Below, piece by piece: positions 56,560 to 64,000 of a DNA stretch of 64,000 nucleotides. The stretch is taken from NCBI GenBank assembly GCA_963576725.1, contig OY755241.1:74685001-74749000 (forward strand), in the 5' to 3' direction. Both the position numbers and the translations under genes were made by a program. Every line of letters begins with the position of its first letter. Position 1 is the stretch's first letter. Source of the stretch: Azorinus chamasolen. Taxonomy: Eukaryota > Mollusca > Bivalvia > Cardiida > Solecurtidae. The notes beneath the pieces were generated by a model. The model was not told where the DNA came from. It saw nothing but the letters and a program-made list of their open reading frames with translations, and did not search any database.

Positions 56560-56773
56560 TTAACCCTTACAATGCTGGGAGCGAGTCACTAATGTCCTTT
56601 GCAAACAGTGTAGACCCAGATGAGAGGGCTCATAGAGGAGCCCTCTCATCAGGGTCTGCACTGTTTGTCATGTTACACTTTTCTTTAGAAAAAATCCCTG
56701 AATACTCGCTGTAAGCTCGACCTGTTTGAATTTTGGAATAGTTCATTTGAAAAGTCAACGTTGTAAGGGTTAA
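56560..56773. mobile_element. TTAA-type miniature element (CCCTTACAA ends) in SDR intron 2
   Basis: TTAACCCTTACAA / TTGTAAGGGTTAA perfect 13-bp inverted ends; centre CAGATGAGAGGGCTCATAGA GGAGCCCTCTCATCAGGG with arms of about 20 bp. Confidence 0.9.
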
Positions 56774-56967
56774 ATAAGGTGGACCATATGTCTGTTTAAA
56801 TAAATATCCCTGTTTTAAATGTAGATTACTGTTTGATAAACCCATTCTTCCTGCTACTCTTGTGAATCGCCTCTTATAGACAGGGCTTATAATATAGTTC
56901 AGAAAGAAAGTACGTTGATAGCTCATTACGCCTGTTGTCTTAGCTATGCTGTTTGTTTTATTTCCAG

Positions 56968-57060
56968 GTAATCACAGTCTGTGGTGATATTCTGGACGAG
57001 GAACACAGGAAAGATATGATTAATAAAACACTTGAACAGTTCGGACAGCTCGACGTACTG
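56968..57060 (+). CDS. Short-chain dehydrogenase/reductase, exon 3
   Basis: Acceptor TATTTCCAG, donor GTAATA; 93 bp, phase 0 at both sides. Encodes VITVCGDILDEEHRKDMINK and TLEQFGQLDVL. GDI is the SDR third-strand motif (usually (C/A)D(V/L)) whose acidic residue holds the adenine ring; FG.LDVL leads into the NNAG motif of exon 4. Confidence 0.95.
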
Positions 57061-57075
57061 GTAATATACCCCTAC

Positions 57076-57356
57076 GTAAACCCTTTACTTCATATAAACG
57101 CCTTTTCACGCATTTGCAAACAGAGAAAACCCAGATCAGACGGCTCCTACAGGGAACAGAGCAGACCCATATCAGACGGCTCCTATAGGAGCCGTCTGAT
57201 ATGGGTCTGCTCTGTTCCCTATTGGATTGATCTGTTTCGTGAGTTTCTAAAATGACTACAATGTTCCATCTTCCGTATTTCATTACAATTATTGTGTCCA
57301 TGAAGATTCGGAAGGTATTCAAATTCGGACTAAATAAAGAACAGGGAAATGGTTAA
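57076..57356. mobile_element. TTAA-type miniature element in SDR intron 3, with extra internal copy
   Basis: Left end GTAAACCCTTTACTTCATAT (first T lost), right end GGGAAATGGTTAA. Centre CATATCAGACGGCTCCTATA GGAGCCGTCTGATATGGG. A second GATCAGACGGCTCCTACAGG lies just before it, a partial duplication of one arm. Minus and plus frames across it are artefacts of the palindrome. Confidence 0.85.
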
Positions 57357-57673
57357 TGTTATATAACACTGTATTATCCAAAAGCCCAGATAAGATATGC
57401 AAATTAAAACATTTGAAAAAATTAAATGTACTCTATATTGAAATTAATCCCTATGTTGAAATCGTTTTTAGAATAGTATCATAGAGATGATTCTAAAGAG
57501 TGGTCAGAACACGGAATGACGATTTTAGTACCTAAATGTTAGATAAATTAGCTGTGTACCGCTTCACATAGATAGTTTTATCTTTCTGTTTTAGAATTGT
57601 TTCGAAAATTATATCAGAATCTAAATAAGTTAGCAGACTGGTTGTAGTTTTGAAAACATGACAGAAAAACTGC

Positions 57674-57933
57674 TTAACCCTTTCCCTCATATAAACGCGT
57701 TTTCACGCATTTGCAAACAGAGTAGACCCAGATCAGATGGCTCCTAGAGGAGCCATCTGATCAGGGTCTGCTCTGTTTGCTTGTAGAATTTGATATATAT
57801 GTTTCTTTGCTTTCTAAAATGTATACAATGGGTCACCTCCCATATTTCTTTATAACTATTTTGATTATATTTATAATTATAATGTCAGTAGGTATTGACA
57901 TTTGGAATAAACATAGAACAGGGAAAGGGTTAA
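57674..57933. mobile_element. TTAA-type miniature element (CCCTTTCCCT family)
   Basis: TTAACCCTTTCCCTCATATA at the left, GAACAGGGAAAGGGTTAA at the right. Centre CAGATCAGATGGCTCCTAGA GGAGCCATCTGATCAGGG with arms of over 20 bp. One of the best preserved copies, in SDR intron 3. Confidence 0.95.
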
Positions 57934-58054
57934 AGAATAATTGTTGAGGTCAATTTTGCAAATGTTTATCAGTGTAAATGCTTGCAGTTATAACACTTTT
58001 GTGATACAACTTGTCAGTCTGTTTCCTTCATATATTGTTTGGATATAATAAGAT

Positions 58055-58955
58055 ATTAACCTTTCCTTGATAGAAACGTATTATTGCAAACATAGTAGAC
58101 CAAGATCAGATTACTCCTAACAGAGGGTCGGTATTGTTTGCTTATGAACAATATATATAGATATATTGGATAGATTTCATTCAGGGAAATAAGGCAATAT
58201 GCCCATCTTACCACATATAATTTACATGCAAATAAGCTAAATATGCCGTTCAATGGTGTCAATCAAAAATATATAACGGTCTTAGGGAGCTAACTCATAT
58301 ATGTCCCCAACATAATGGAGGATGAGTTACTTCCCTTATAATAAAGAACTAAACTGTAATTATAATATCTCAGGATGGAGTAAACAAAATATCCTTAAAA
58401 TTCTATTTTATTTACCTCCAGCGTGACTACTCATCAGAATAATCAGTTCAAGATGATTCTAATGAGTAGACACACTAACGAGTTCGGTGGGTACATAAAA
58501 GATTTCACTCTTTCAACAATACTCCTATCCTTTATCTAAAGCCCTGAATTTATAACTAGTACAAAACAAAACAAAACATATCTGAGTCCACGTGTCAAGG
58601 TAAATAATTCATTCTTCATAGTGTGATTATAAACATTGAAATAAATATTTATGATATTATTATTTTGCATTGCTTTAGCCTGCATTAGCTACCGCATTTT
58701 TATACCGCTTAACCATTGCTGTGTGGGACACGCTACTGATGTCCTTTGCAAACAGTGTATACCTAGATGAGAGGGTTTCTAGAGGAGCCATTTCATCATG
58801 GTCTGCACTGTGTGTCATGTTAATGCAGGGTGATGCAGCTTAGAACTCCACTAGGAGCTTTCTGCATGACTTTCACCCAGCATTAAGCAACCATATGCCT
58901 TAAAGTTGTTTTTTTCTCTACTAAAATTCCGGTTTATAGAGGGGTTTTATTGTAT
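58055..58955. other. No gene; decayed miniature elements
   Basis: Fragments at 58060-58150 (AACCTTTCCTTGATAGAAAC), 58730-58815 (CAGATGAGAGGG...GGAGCCATTTCATCATGG type) and a TA-type element at 58817-58955 (CAGCTTAGAACTCCACTAGG AGCTTTCTGCATGAC, ending GGGGTTTTATTGTA). No coding. Confidence 0.65.
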
Positions 58956-59009
58956 TTCAAATCAGCAGTAAGTAGATCGTAACAATCCGGATATGGATTT
59001 TCCTTTCAG

Positions 59010-59148
59010 ATAAATAATGCAGGAATTCTGTGTGTAAAACATATCGCTGATGCATCGCAAGAAGAATACAACAACATCTTTGATATCAATGTTAAAGCAT
59101 GCGTCTTCATGGCCCAGTTGGCCATCCCCCATCTGAAGAAGACAAAAG
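59010..59148 (+). CDS. Short-chain dehydrogenase/reductase, exon 4
   Basis: Acceptor TCCTTTCAG, donor GTAATC; 139 bp. INNAGILCVKHIADASQEEY contains the NNAG motif that stabilises the central sheet. NNIFDINVKACVFMAQLAIP contains the catalytic-tetrad Asn (in INV). HLKKTK leads into the next strand. Ends in phase 1. A minus-strand frame over the same region (58962-59207) is its shadow. Confidence 0.95.
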
Positions 59149-59159
59149 GTAATCAAAAT

Positions 59160-59915
59160 TACTACAAACCGGTCGTTCAGATTAGTAGTGTTGCTTGTCT
59201 TAAACACTTGACTCCATGGATATTCATCATTGAAATAATAGATTTGAATAACACTTAACTCAATATTAACAATGACATATGAACATGCTTTACACTGGGA
59301 ATGTAAAAGAACTCAGTCGATAATAAGAGTAGGGCATCGCGCCCGGGTTTCTCTGTATCCTCTCCCCTCTCTCTAGGGCGTCCAACTAGCCCATAGTGAG
59401 CAGAAACGGACGCTAATCAAAACAACAACAACATATGATTAAGACAAGCATTAGGCCTTTAAAATCATATATGAATAATTCAAGCAGAGGATTCCGAGAT
59501 CGGAGGTTTTTACAGGAGTCTCTGATCAGGGTCTGCTCTGTTTGCAAAGGCATCTATGGAGCATAGGGTTAAGACAGGTGCATGTTTAAGCAGGGTGAAA
59601 AAATACCAAGTGACATATTTGCATGACTGTAACACTGCATTAAGCAGTCAGTCACCTTCTTAAACATATCTAGATTCTTCTTTACGAAAAATCCGGTGTT
59701 TTACTGTATATATTCCAGCCCATAAAAATGATAACCCTAGTAGGATTTTGAAAATGTCGAAAACCGAAATTAGCTTGACTTGACGTCGGATCAGGATCTG
59801 CACTTTCTGCCTTAAGAGTTGGAAAATAGAATTGTGTATTTACTGGTGAGTGGCGAATAGTGCTCATGAATTTCAGTAAAAAACTTAACTTCTGTTGTAA
59901 CTACTACGAGACACA
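59160..59915. other. No gene; decayed repeats
   Basis: SDR intron 4. A stretch ending ATCAAAACAACAACAACA (59396-59434) looks like a SINE-type tail. Partial TTAA- and TA-type miniature elements lie at 59490-59575 and 59570-59712 (the latter ends GGTGTTTTACTGTA). Confidence 0.5.
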
Positions 59916-59917
59916 TA

Positions 59918-60123
59918 TACAGTAGAACCAGTATTAAGCGGCCATTCATTTATTGAAGATAGGAGTCTTATAAAACAGGTGGTGACTTAATGCAGGGCAA
60001 ACGTAATGCAAAAAACTCCCATAGAAATTTTCTGCATTTCGCTTGACCTGCATTAAGTCACCACCTGCCTGACAGACTCGTAATTTATCTGTTTGATGGC
60101 CACTTAAGACAGGTTATGTTGTA
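59918..60123. mobile_element. TA-type miniature element
   Basis: TACAGTAGAACCAGTATTAA at the left and TTAAGACAGGTTATGTTGTA at the right. Interior GGTGGTGACTTAATGCAGGG...CCTGCATTAAGTCACCACC, a palindrome with arms over 40 bp and a decayed centre (AACTCCCATAGAAATT). Confidence 0.8.
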
Positions 60124-60155
60124 TACCTTTACTAGATAAGACCGCCCTTTACATA

Positions 60156-60515
60156 CAGTGCTCCCTCTCTACAACGACAGCCTTTGGGATACGAATATTG
60201 TATGTGTTGTTCAGAGGGATCGTTATAGGGAGGGAAAATCAAACATAATTAGCTTGTTTGCAGTTTTTTAGATAAGGTGTATTTCGAGAACTAAAACCGT
60301 TATGCCTCCATCATACCCTATGTTGTGACCACTCTTTAGAATCGTCACAAAGTGACGATTCTAAAGAGTGGTCACAACATAGGGTTTGATGGAGGCATAA
60401 AGAAAATACGATGGAAAAAAGTTGTTTCTGGAGCCTTGTTGTTTCGGAAACAGTGACATACGTTGTTGTAAGGAGAGACTCGTTATTAAGAGGGTCGTTA
60501 TAGGGAGGGAGCACT
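60156..60515. mobile_element. CAGTGCTCCCTC-ended element with a giant palindrome
   Basis: CAGTGCTCCCTCTCTACAAC at the left is inverted at the right as TTATAGGGAGGGAGCACTG. The centre (about 60300-60401) is a palindrome with arms of about 49 bp: TTATGCCTCCATCA, ACCCTATGTTGTGACCACTC, TTTAGAATCGTCAC, spacer AAA, then the inverse. Only one or two bases differ. Non-coding, in SDR intron 4. Confidence 0.9.
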
Positions 60516-60769
60516 GAATTTGATAACAGAGTAGACCCATATCAGATAAATCCGGATCTGGTTGCTCAGCAAAAACATTCTCGCTAATGCGACACATACG
60601 AGTAGTTTGTTAACACAGGTGTCTGTAAATGCAGGCGGCTGCTTATTACAGGGCAAAAAGAATATGATAATCTCCTATTGGAGCTTTCTAAATAATTTAC
60701 TGAAAATGACAATTTACTAGAAAAAGTTAAATTTAAGAATTGTATACTTTTGAAACGCCTAGTGCGCCA

Positions 60770-60985
60770 ACTTTGGTTATACCTTCTGATCCTTCGAGAT
60801 CATGAATTTCAGTACTTCTTGTTCTGAAAATTGAATACCGCTTAAGCCGGTGCTAGGGGGCGTAAGCAGTGTTGCACTTTCAATTACTGTTCATGAACAG
60901 ACTCAATAAAACCGAGTCTGCAATTTTCTCTTTTTGTGTTGCAATTTTTGCTCTCGGGGGATCACCCCCTTTCAGAATTTAAGTT
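60770..60985 (+). repeat. LTR-like module, copy 3
   Basis: Nearly identical to 27474-27690, 33 kb away, same orientation. See that entry. Confidence 0.65.
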
Positions 60986-61242
60986 GCATTGATTTTAATG
61001 GTTAAAATAAAGTTATTTTAAGAATTCGTTTATGGAAATTTCCTTATGCACAGACATATAAAATGTATTTCATAAATACTAAAGGCCTCTTTTCAAAGAC
61101 TATCATGAAAAAAGGCCCTTAGTGGTCGAAATATTAGATCAGAGCTATTCAAGTATTTATTCATTATAATAATTCCTTTTTGGAATATTTTCTCCATTGT
61201 AAAACGTATTTGAAATGTAATTTTGTGACGTCACATTTTCAG

Positions 61243-61283
61243 GCAACATCATCAACAATTCTAGTATAGCAAGTGTACAGCCG
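61243..61283 (+). CDS. Short-chain dehydrogenase/reductase, exon 5
   Basis: Acceptor CATTTTCAG, perfect donor GTGAGT; 41 bp, phase 1 in and phase 0 out. With the preceding G it encodes GNIINNSSIASVQP. The second Ser of NSS is the catalytic Ser of the SDR tetrad. A very small exon, but both junctions keep the family spacing. Confidence 0.9.
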
Positions 61284-61384
61284 GTGAGTAACTGTGTTTT
61301 ATTGTATACCTAGCAATGGTTTGCAGATATATCTCAGATAAATTTAATATCGTCAATAGTGATTATACCCACTTTATTTTGTTA

Positions 61385-61822
61385 TTTTTTCCCTCATATA
61401 AACGCCTATTCAAACAGAGTAGACTCATGTCAGACGGCTTATGTAGGAATCATCTAATCAGGGTCTGCTCTGTCTGCTTATGATATACAGTAAAACCCCG
61501 CTAATGCGACCACTTGATAAACAGCCACTGGCGTCGTTTAAAGCAGGTGGTTGCTTAATGCAGGACGAAAGTTATGCAGAAAGCTCCTATAGGAGCTTTT
61601 TGCATAACTTTCGTCCTGCATTAAGCTACCACCTGCCTCTGTCACCCAGAATTATGCCCCTTTTTGGTGGTCGCATTAGCGGGGTTTTACTGTATTTATG
61701 ATTCTACAGTTCTTGTTTGAGCCAATATATCATGTGTTTATATACCATTATAAAATATAATATAACAAATAGTAATGATGTCAATTTTTCTTACATGAAT
61801 ATTAAACAAGGTAACGGTTAAA
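61385..61822. mobile_element. TTAA-type miniature element split by a TA-type one
   Basis: Left half 61385-61485 (CCCTCATATAAACGCC...GGTCTGCTCTGTCTGCTTAT) and right half 61695-61822 (ATGATTCTACAG...GGTAACGGTTAA) are the two parts of one TTAA-type element; its left terminal TTAA has decayed to TTTTCCCTC. The insertion between them is the element at 61486-61694. Confidence 0.8.
61486..61694. mobile_element. TA-type miniature element, best copy, CTCCTATAGGAG centre
   Basis: TACAGTAAAACCCCGCTAAT GCGACCAC and its inverse give 28-bp perfect terminal repeats including TA. Centre: AAGCAGGTGGTTGCTTAATG, CAGGACGAAAGTTATGCAGA, AAGCTCCTATAGGAGC and the inverse, arms of about 45 bp with few mismatches. 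Almost no decay, so a recent insertion. Confidence 0.95.
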
Positions 61823-61845
61823 GGCAGACATCGGAAATCGATGTT

Positions 61846-62050
61846 GTAAACTCATTACCTCGTATGCTATTTTAGATAAAATCTCTTTGAATAAATCTAC
61901 CGAAAAGAAACATTAACTAGAGAAAAGGAAACTTTTAGAATGTTGTAGTTTGAAACCATTGTGATAGAGCATGCTCTATTTATCACAATGGTTTCACAAA
62001 GTGACTTCTACAGAGTCGTCAAAAGTTGCCAATATGAGGGAAAGGGTTAA
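61846..62050. mobile_element. TTAA-type miniature element (CCCATT family), reverse orientation
   Basis: Left CTCATTACCTCGTATGC (end lost) and right AATATGAGGGAAAGGGTTAA. Centre GAAACCATTGTGATAGAGCA TGCTCTATTTATCACAATGG: the CTCCTATAGGAG core seen in its two sisters has been deleted here. Confidence 0.8.
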
Positions 62051-62344
62051 GGAACACATACCATGCTTAAGCTTTATTATTACAACATTGAATGGGAAAG
62101 TTAAATCTGTATACATATCAGTAAGTATCTGTATACATATCAGTAAGTAAGTGTCGCCTTAATTATCGTCTCGGCAGAAACTTCAATGTCGGGAAAACCA
62201 GGTGGAAAATATATGGCCAGTTACGAGTTTCCAGCAAGATTTCCCAATGCGTGAAGTTATGGCCGAGACAAACGTTATAATCAAACATTGATATGTATAT
62301 TATTATAAAAAAATGCATAATTACATAAGTTCGATTGGAGAGCT

Positions 62345-62530
62345 TTTACAGTGTTACCTGTTTAAGCGACCACTAAGAATATATTTAATTTTTGGGTCTT
62401 TAAGACAGGTTGTAGCTAAATGCAGGTCAAAAGTAATGCAGGAAGCTCCCATTTGAAGTTTCTGTTTTACTTGCGCCCTGCATTTAAGTAACCACCTTCT
62501 TTTTAAGACCCATATGTTCAATAAATGAAT
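62345..62530. mobile_element. Decayed TA-type miniature element
   Basis: TTTACAGTGTTACCTGTTTA at the left; interior AAATGCAGGTCAAAAGTAAT GCAGGAAGCTCCCATTTGAAG; right end lost against the next element. Confidence 0.65.
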
Positions 62531-62536
62531 CGTCGT

Positions 62537-62787
62537 TTAACCCTTTCTTTTATAGAAACGCCTTTTCACGCAGTTGCAAACAGAGTAGACCCAGATCAGA
62601 CGGCTCCAGGGAGCAACTGATCAGGGTCTGCTCTGATTGCTAATATACCGTAATTTGATAATATATATTTCTTTAGTTTCTAAACTGGCTACAATATTCC
62701 ACCTACCATATATATTATTATAACTATTTAGTCGGTGAATATTCATTTGGTATTGAAATTACTAAATATAGAACAGGGAAAGGGTTA
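62537..62787. mobile_element. TTAA-type miniature element (CCCTTTC family)
   Basis: TTAACCCTTTCTTTTATAGA at the left, GAACAGGGAAAGGGTTAA at the right. The centre is shortened: CAGATCAGACGGCTCCAGGG AGCAACTGATCAGGG. Confidence 0.9.
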
Positions 62788-62854
62788 ATATAGGTTCTAC
62801 TGCGATCTGTCTTTCTGTGTTACTTCTATATCCTTATAGCTGGAAACCATTTCC

Positions 62855-63074
62855 TTAACCCATTTCCTGATATTGACGACTCTGTAAAAGTCACTCTGTG
62901 AAACCATTGTGATAAATAGAGCATTTGCTCCTATAGGAGCAAATGCTCTATTTATCACAATGGTTTCAAACTACAAAATTCTAAAAGTTTCCTTTTCTCT
63001 AGTTAATGTTTCTTTTCGGTAGATTTATTCAAAGAGGTTGTATCTAAAAAATAACCTATGAGGTAATGGGTTAA
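62855..63074. mobile_element. TTAA-type miniature element (CCCATT family), CTCCTATAGGAG centre
   Basis: TTAACCCATTTCCTGATATT / ATGAGGTAATGGGTTAA. Centre AGCATTTGCTCCTATAGGAG CAAATGCT within 36-bp arms, almost identical to 54925-55153. It lies 50 bp before SDR exon 6. Confidence 0.9.
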
Positions 63075-63124
63075 TGCAATCCCACATGTAATGATTCAAC
63101 TGACGTCTCCTCTGATACTTTCAG

Positions 63125-63194
63125 CTGACCTCCATCGGTCTGGTTAGTATGACCAAGGCGGCCCTTGATATGTTCACGAAATGCCTGGCAATAG
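63125..63194 (+). CDS. Short-chain dehydrogenase/reductase, exon 6 (catalytic Tyr replaced)
   Basis: Acceptor ACTTTCAG, donor GTAAAT; 70 bp. Encodes LTSIGLVSMTKAALDMFTKC LAI plus one base. This is the active-site helix. SMTKAALDMFTKCLA is typical, and Lys of YxxxK is present, but the residue four before it is Val (codon GTT) and not Tyr. From the second Ser of NSS in exon 5 the distance is 13 residues, the usual Ser-to-Tyr spacing, so this is a substitution, not a gap. The remaining 80 or so residues are not visible before 64000. Confidence 0.9.
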
Positions 63195-64000
63195 GTAAAT
63201 ACTTTTTTATTTGTTTACAAAAGCGACCAATGGGGGATACTGGTCAGCTGTAAATTACCTCCCCTGATAAATCTTTTGTCGGTTTATCATGCTGATAGCA
63301 GCTTGTTTTTCTTCCCTTTTTTGTAAAATGTTGGACAAATATGCCTTTATAAATGCGTGTCACATTTGCCACGGCGGCGGTGCGGTCTAACATTTCTAAG
63401 GTTAACAGCATTTCTACGGGCGTTGCATATGGCCATAATATACTGCAGTGGCCACATATGTCGAAGTGATGAACCACGGTCACCGTATGGCGTCCGTGCA
63501 GCCGCCTTATTTTTTAAATTCTACGGCAGCCAAAAGGAAGGATGTCCGTGCGCTCAGTCCGGTGCTACCGTTACACAATTTCATTGTAAAAAGCTACGGC
63601 GGTCACAGATATTATTATTCCTCTCTAAATATTCTACGGCGACCCTACGGTCTGTAACATTACGGATACGCCGTATGGCGGCTAGGCTGGCGTGGAAGAA
63701 TTTCTACAGCCGCGGCAGTTTTTCTACGGCCGCAGTAGGAATCTCTCAATATAAGCGAACTACGACCACCGTACGATCCGATTTGTACTTTGACCCCTTG
63801 AGTGGAATAACTCATCTTAGTCTTATTGACCCCTTGAGTGGAATAACTCATCTTAGTTTTATTATAGAGACTAATCATTAAAGGCTTAAACTTGCTTTAG
63901 TGGAATATCTCATCTTAGTTTAACTAAAGAGTCTATTCAGTAAAGGCGTAAACAGTTAACCAGTTAAACTTGCTAGAGGATTTTAGTGGAATATCTCATC
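63195..64000. repeat. CTACGGC-rich repeat patch and 3' tandem repeat; no gene
   Basis: 63350-63760 contains many (T)CTACGGC(G/C)/GCCG.A motifs in both orientations in otherwise AT-rich DNA, probably a small inverted-repeat element. 63785-64000 repeats AGTGGAATA(A/T)CTCATCTTAG at least four times, first as a 49-bp tandem pair (GACCCCTTGAGTGGAATAAC...). The long frames here are artefacts. No further SDR exon is recognised. Confidence 0.6.

Noticed and set aside
57020..57322. 100-codon frames on both strands with repeated RPISDGSYRSRLIWVC
   Set aside because: Both strands give the same peptide because the DNA is a palindrome (miniature element in SDR intron 3).
58962..59207. 81-codon minus-strand frame as a gene
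   Set aside because: It is the antisense shadow of SDR exon 4, which has conserved motifs and splice sites on the + strand.

Overview
This is a eukaryotic nuclear window, most likely from a bivalve mollusc. The signs are AT-rich DNA, spliced genes with long introns, no operons, and a repeat set I associate with bivalve genomes: Penelope-like elements, Harbinger and hAT DNA transposons, Ty3/Gypsy and LINE remnants, elements starting with a hairpin and ending CTCTTGTT, and many palindromic miniature elements. The species cannot be read from the sequence. Most open reading frames here are chance frames or broken transposons.

The one clear host gene is a classical short-chain dehydrogenase/reductase (SDR) on the + strand. 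Its exons lie at 39345-39381, 56291-56430, 56968-57060, 59010-59148, 61243-61283 and 63125-63194. All visible splice sites are GT..AG and the phases agree. The exons give about 173 codons, and the C-terminal part must lie beyond 64000. The NAD(P)-binding glycine motif, NNAG, catalytic Asn, Ser and Lys are present, but valine (GTT) stands where the catalytic tyrosine of YxxxK belongs. Intron 1 is about 16.9 kb and has collected much of the window's mobile DNA.

Region by region. 1-2586 and 4275-7085: a decayed Penelope-like element (minus strand) with its GIY-YIG endonuclease ahead of the reverse transcriptase, interrupted at 2587-4274 by a hairpin-headed element made of 165-bp repeats. 7090-9560 and 18280-20310: two copies of a duplicated block with a C2H2 zinc-finger pseudogene; only the first holds a LINE fragment. 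11.1-12.2 kb: hAT transposase remnant. 16.2-17.7 kb: a second Penelope fragment beside a LINE RT fragment. 24.4-26.3 kb: two more Penelope fragments, one with a repeated end (pseudo-LTR). 27-28.2 kb: minisatellite and LTR-like modules. 31.2-33.6 kb: Gypsy pol, Tc1 transposase and an unidentified decayed ORF. 34.8-35.7 kb: a tandem array of about 105 bp built from TGTCTAA/TTAGACA inverted motifs.

Within SDR intron 1 are a Harbinger element with both ends (45421-47753, CAG target duplication) that splits an older minus-strand ORF, a Gypsy integrase fragment, and a 4.0-kb element (49486-53500) with perfect 42-bp inverted ends, a 9-bp flanking duplication and an OTU-like gene fragment. From about 34 kb to the end there are more than twenty miniature elements of two mobility types: TTAA-flanked with CCC ends (piggyBac-like) and TA-flanked with CAGT ends (Tc1/mariner-like). 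Several families with unrelated ends share the same central palindrome, CTCCTATAGGAG, which I consider the most unexpected pattern in the window.
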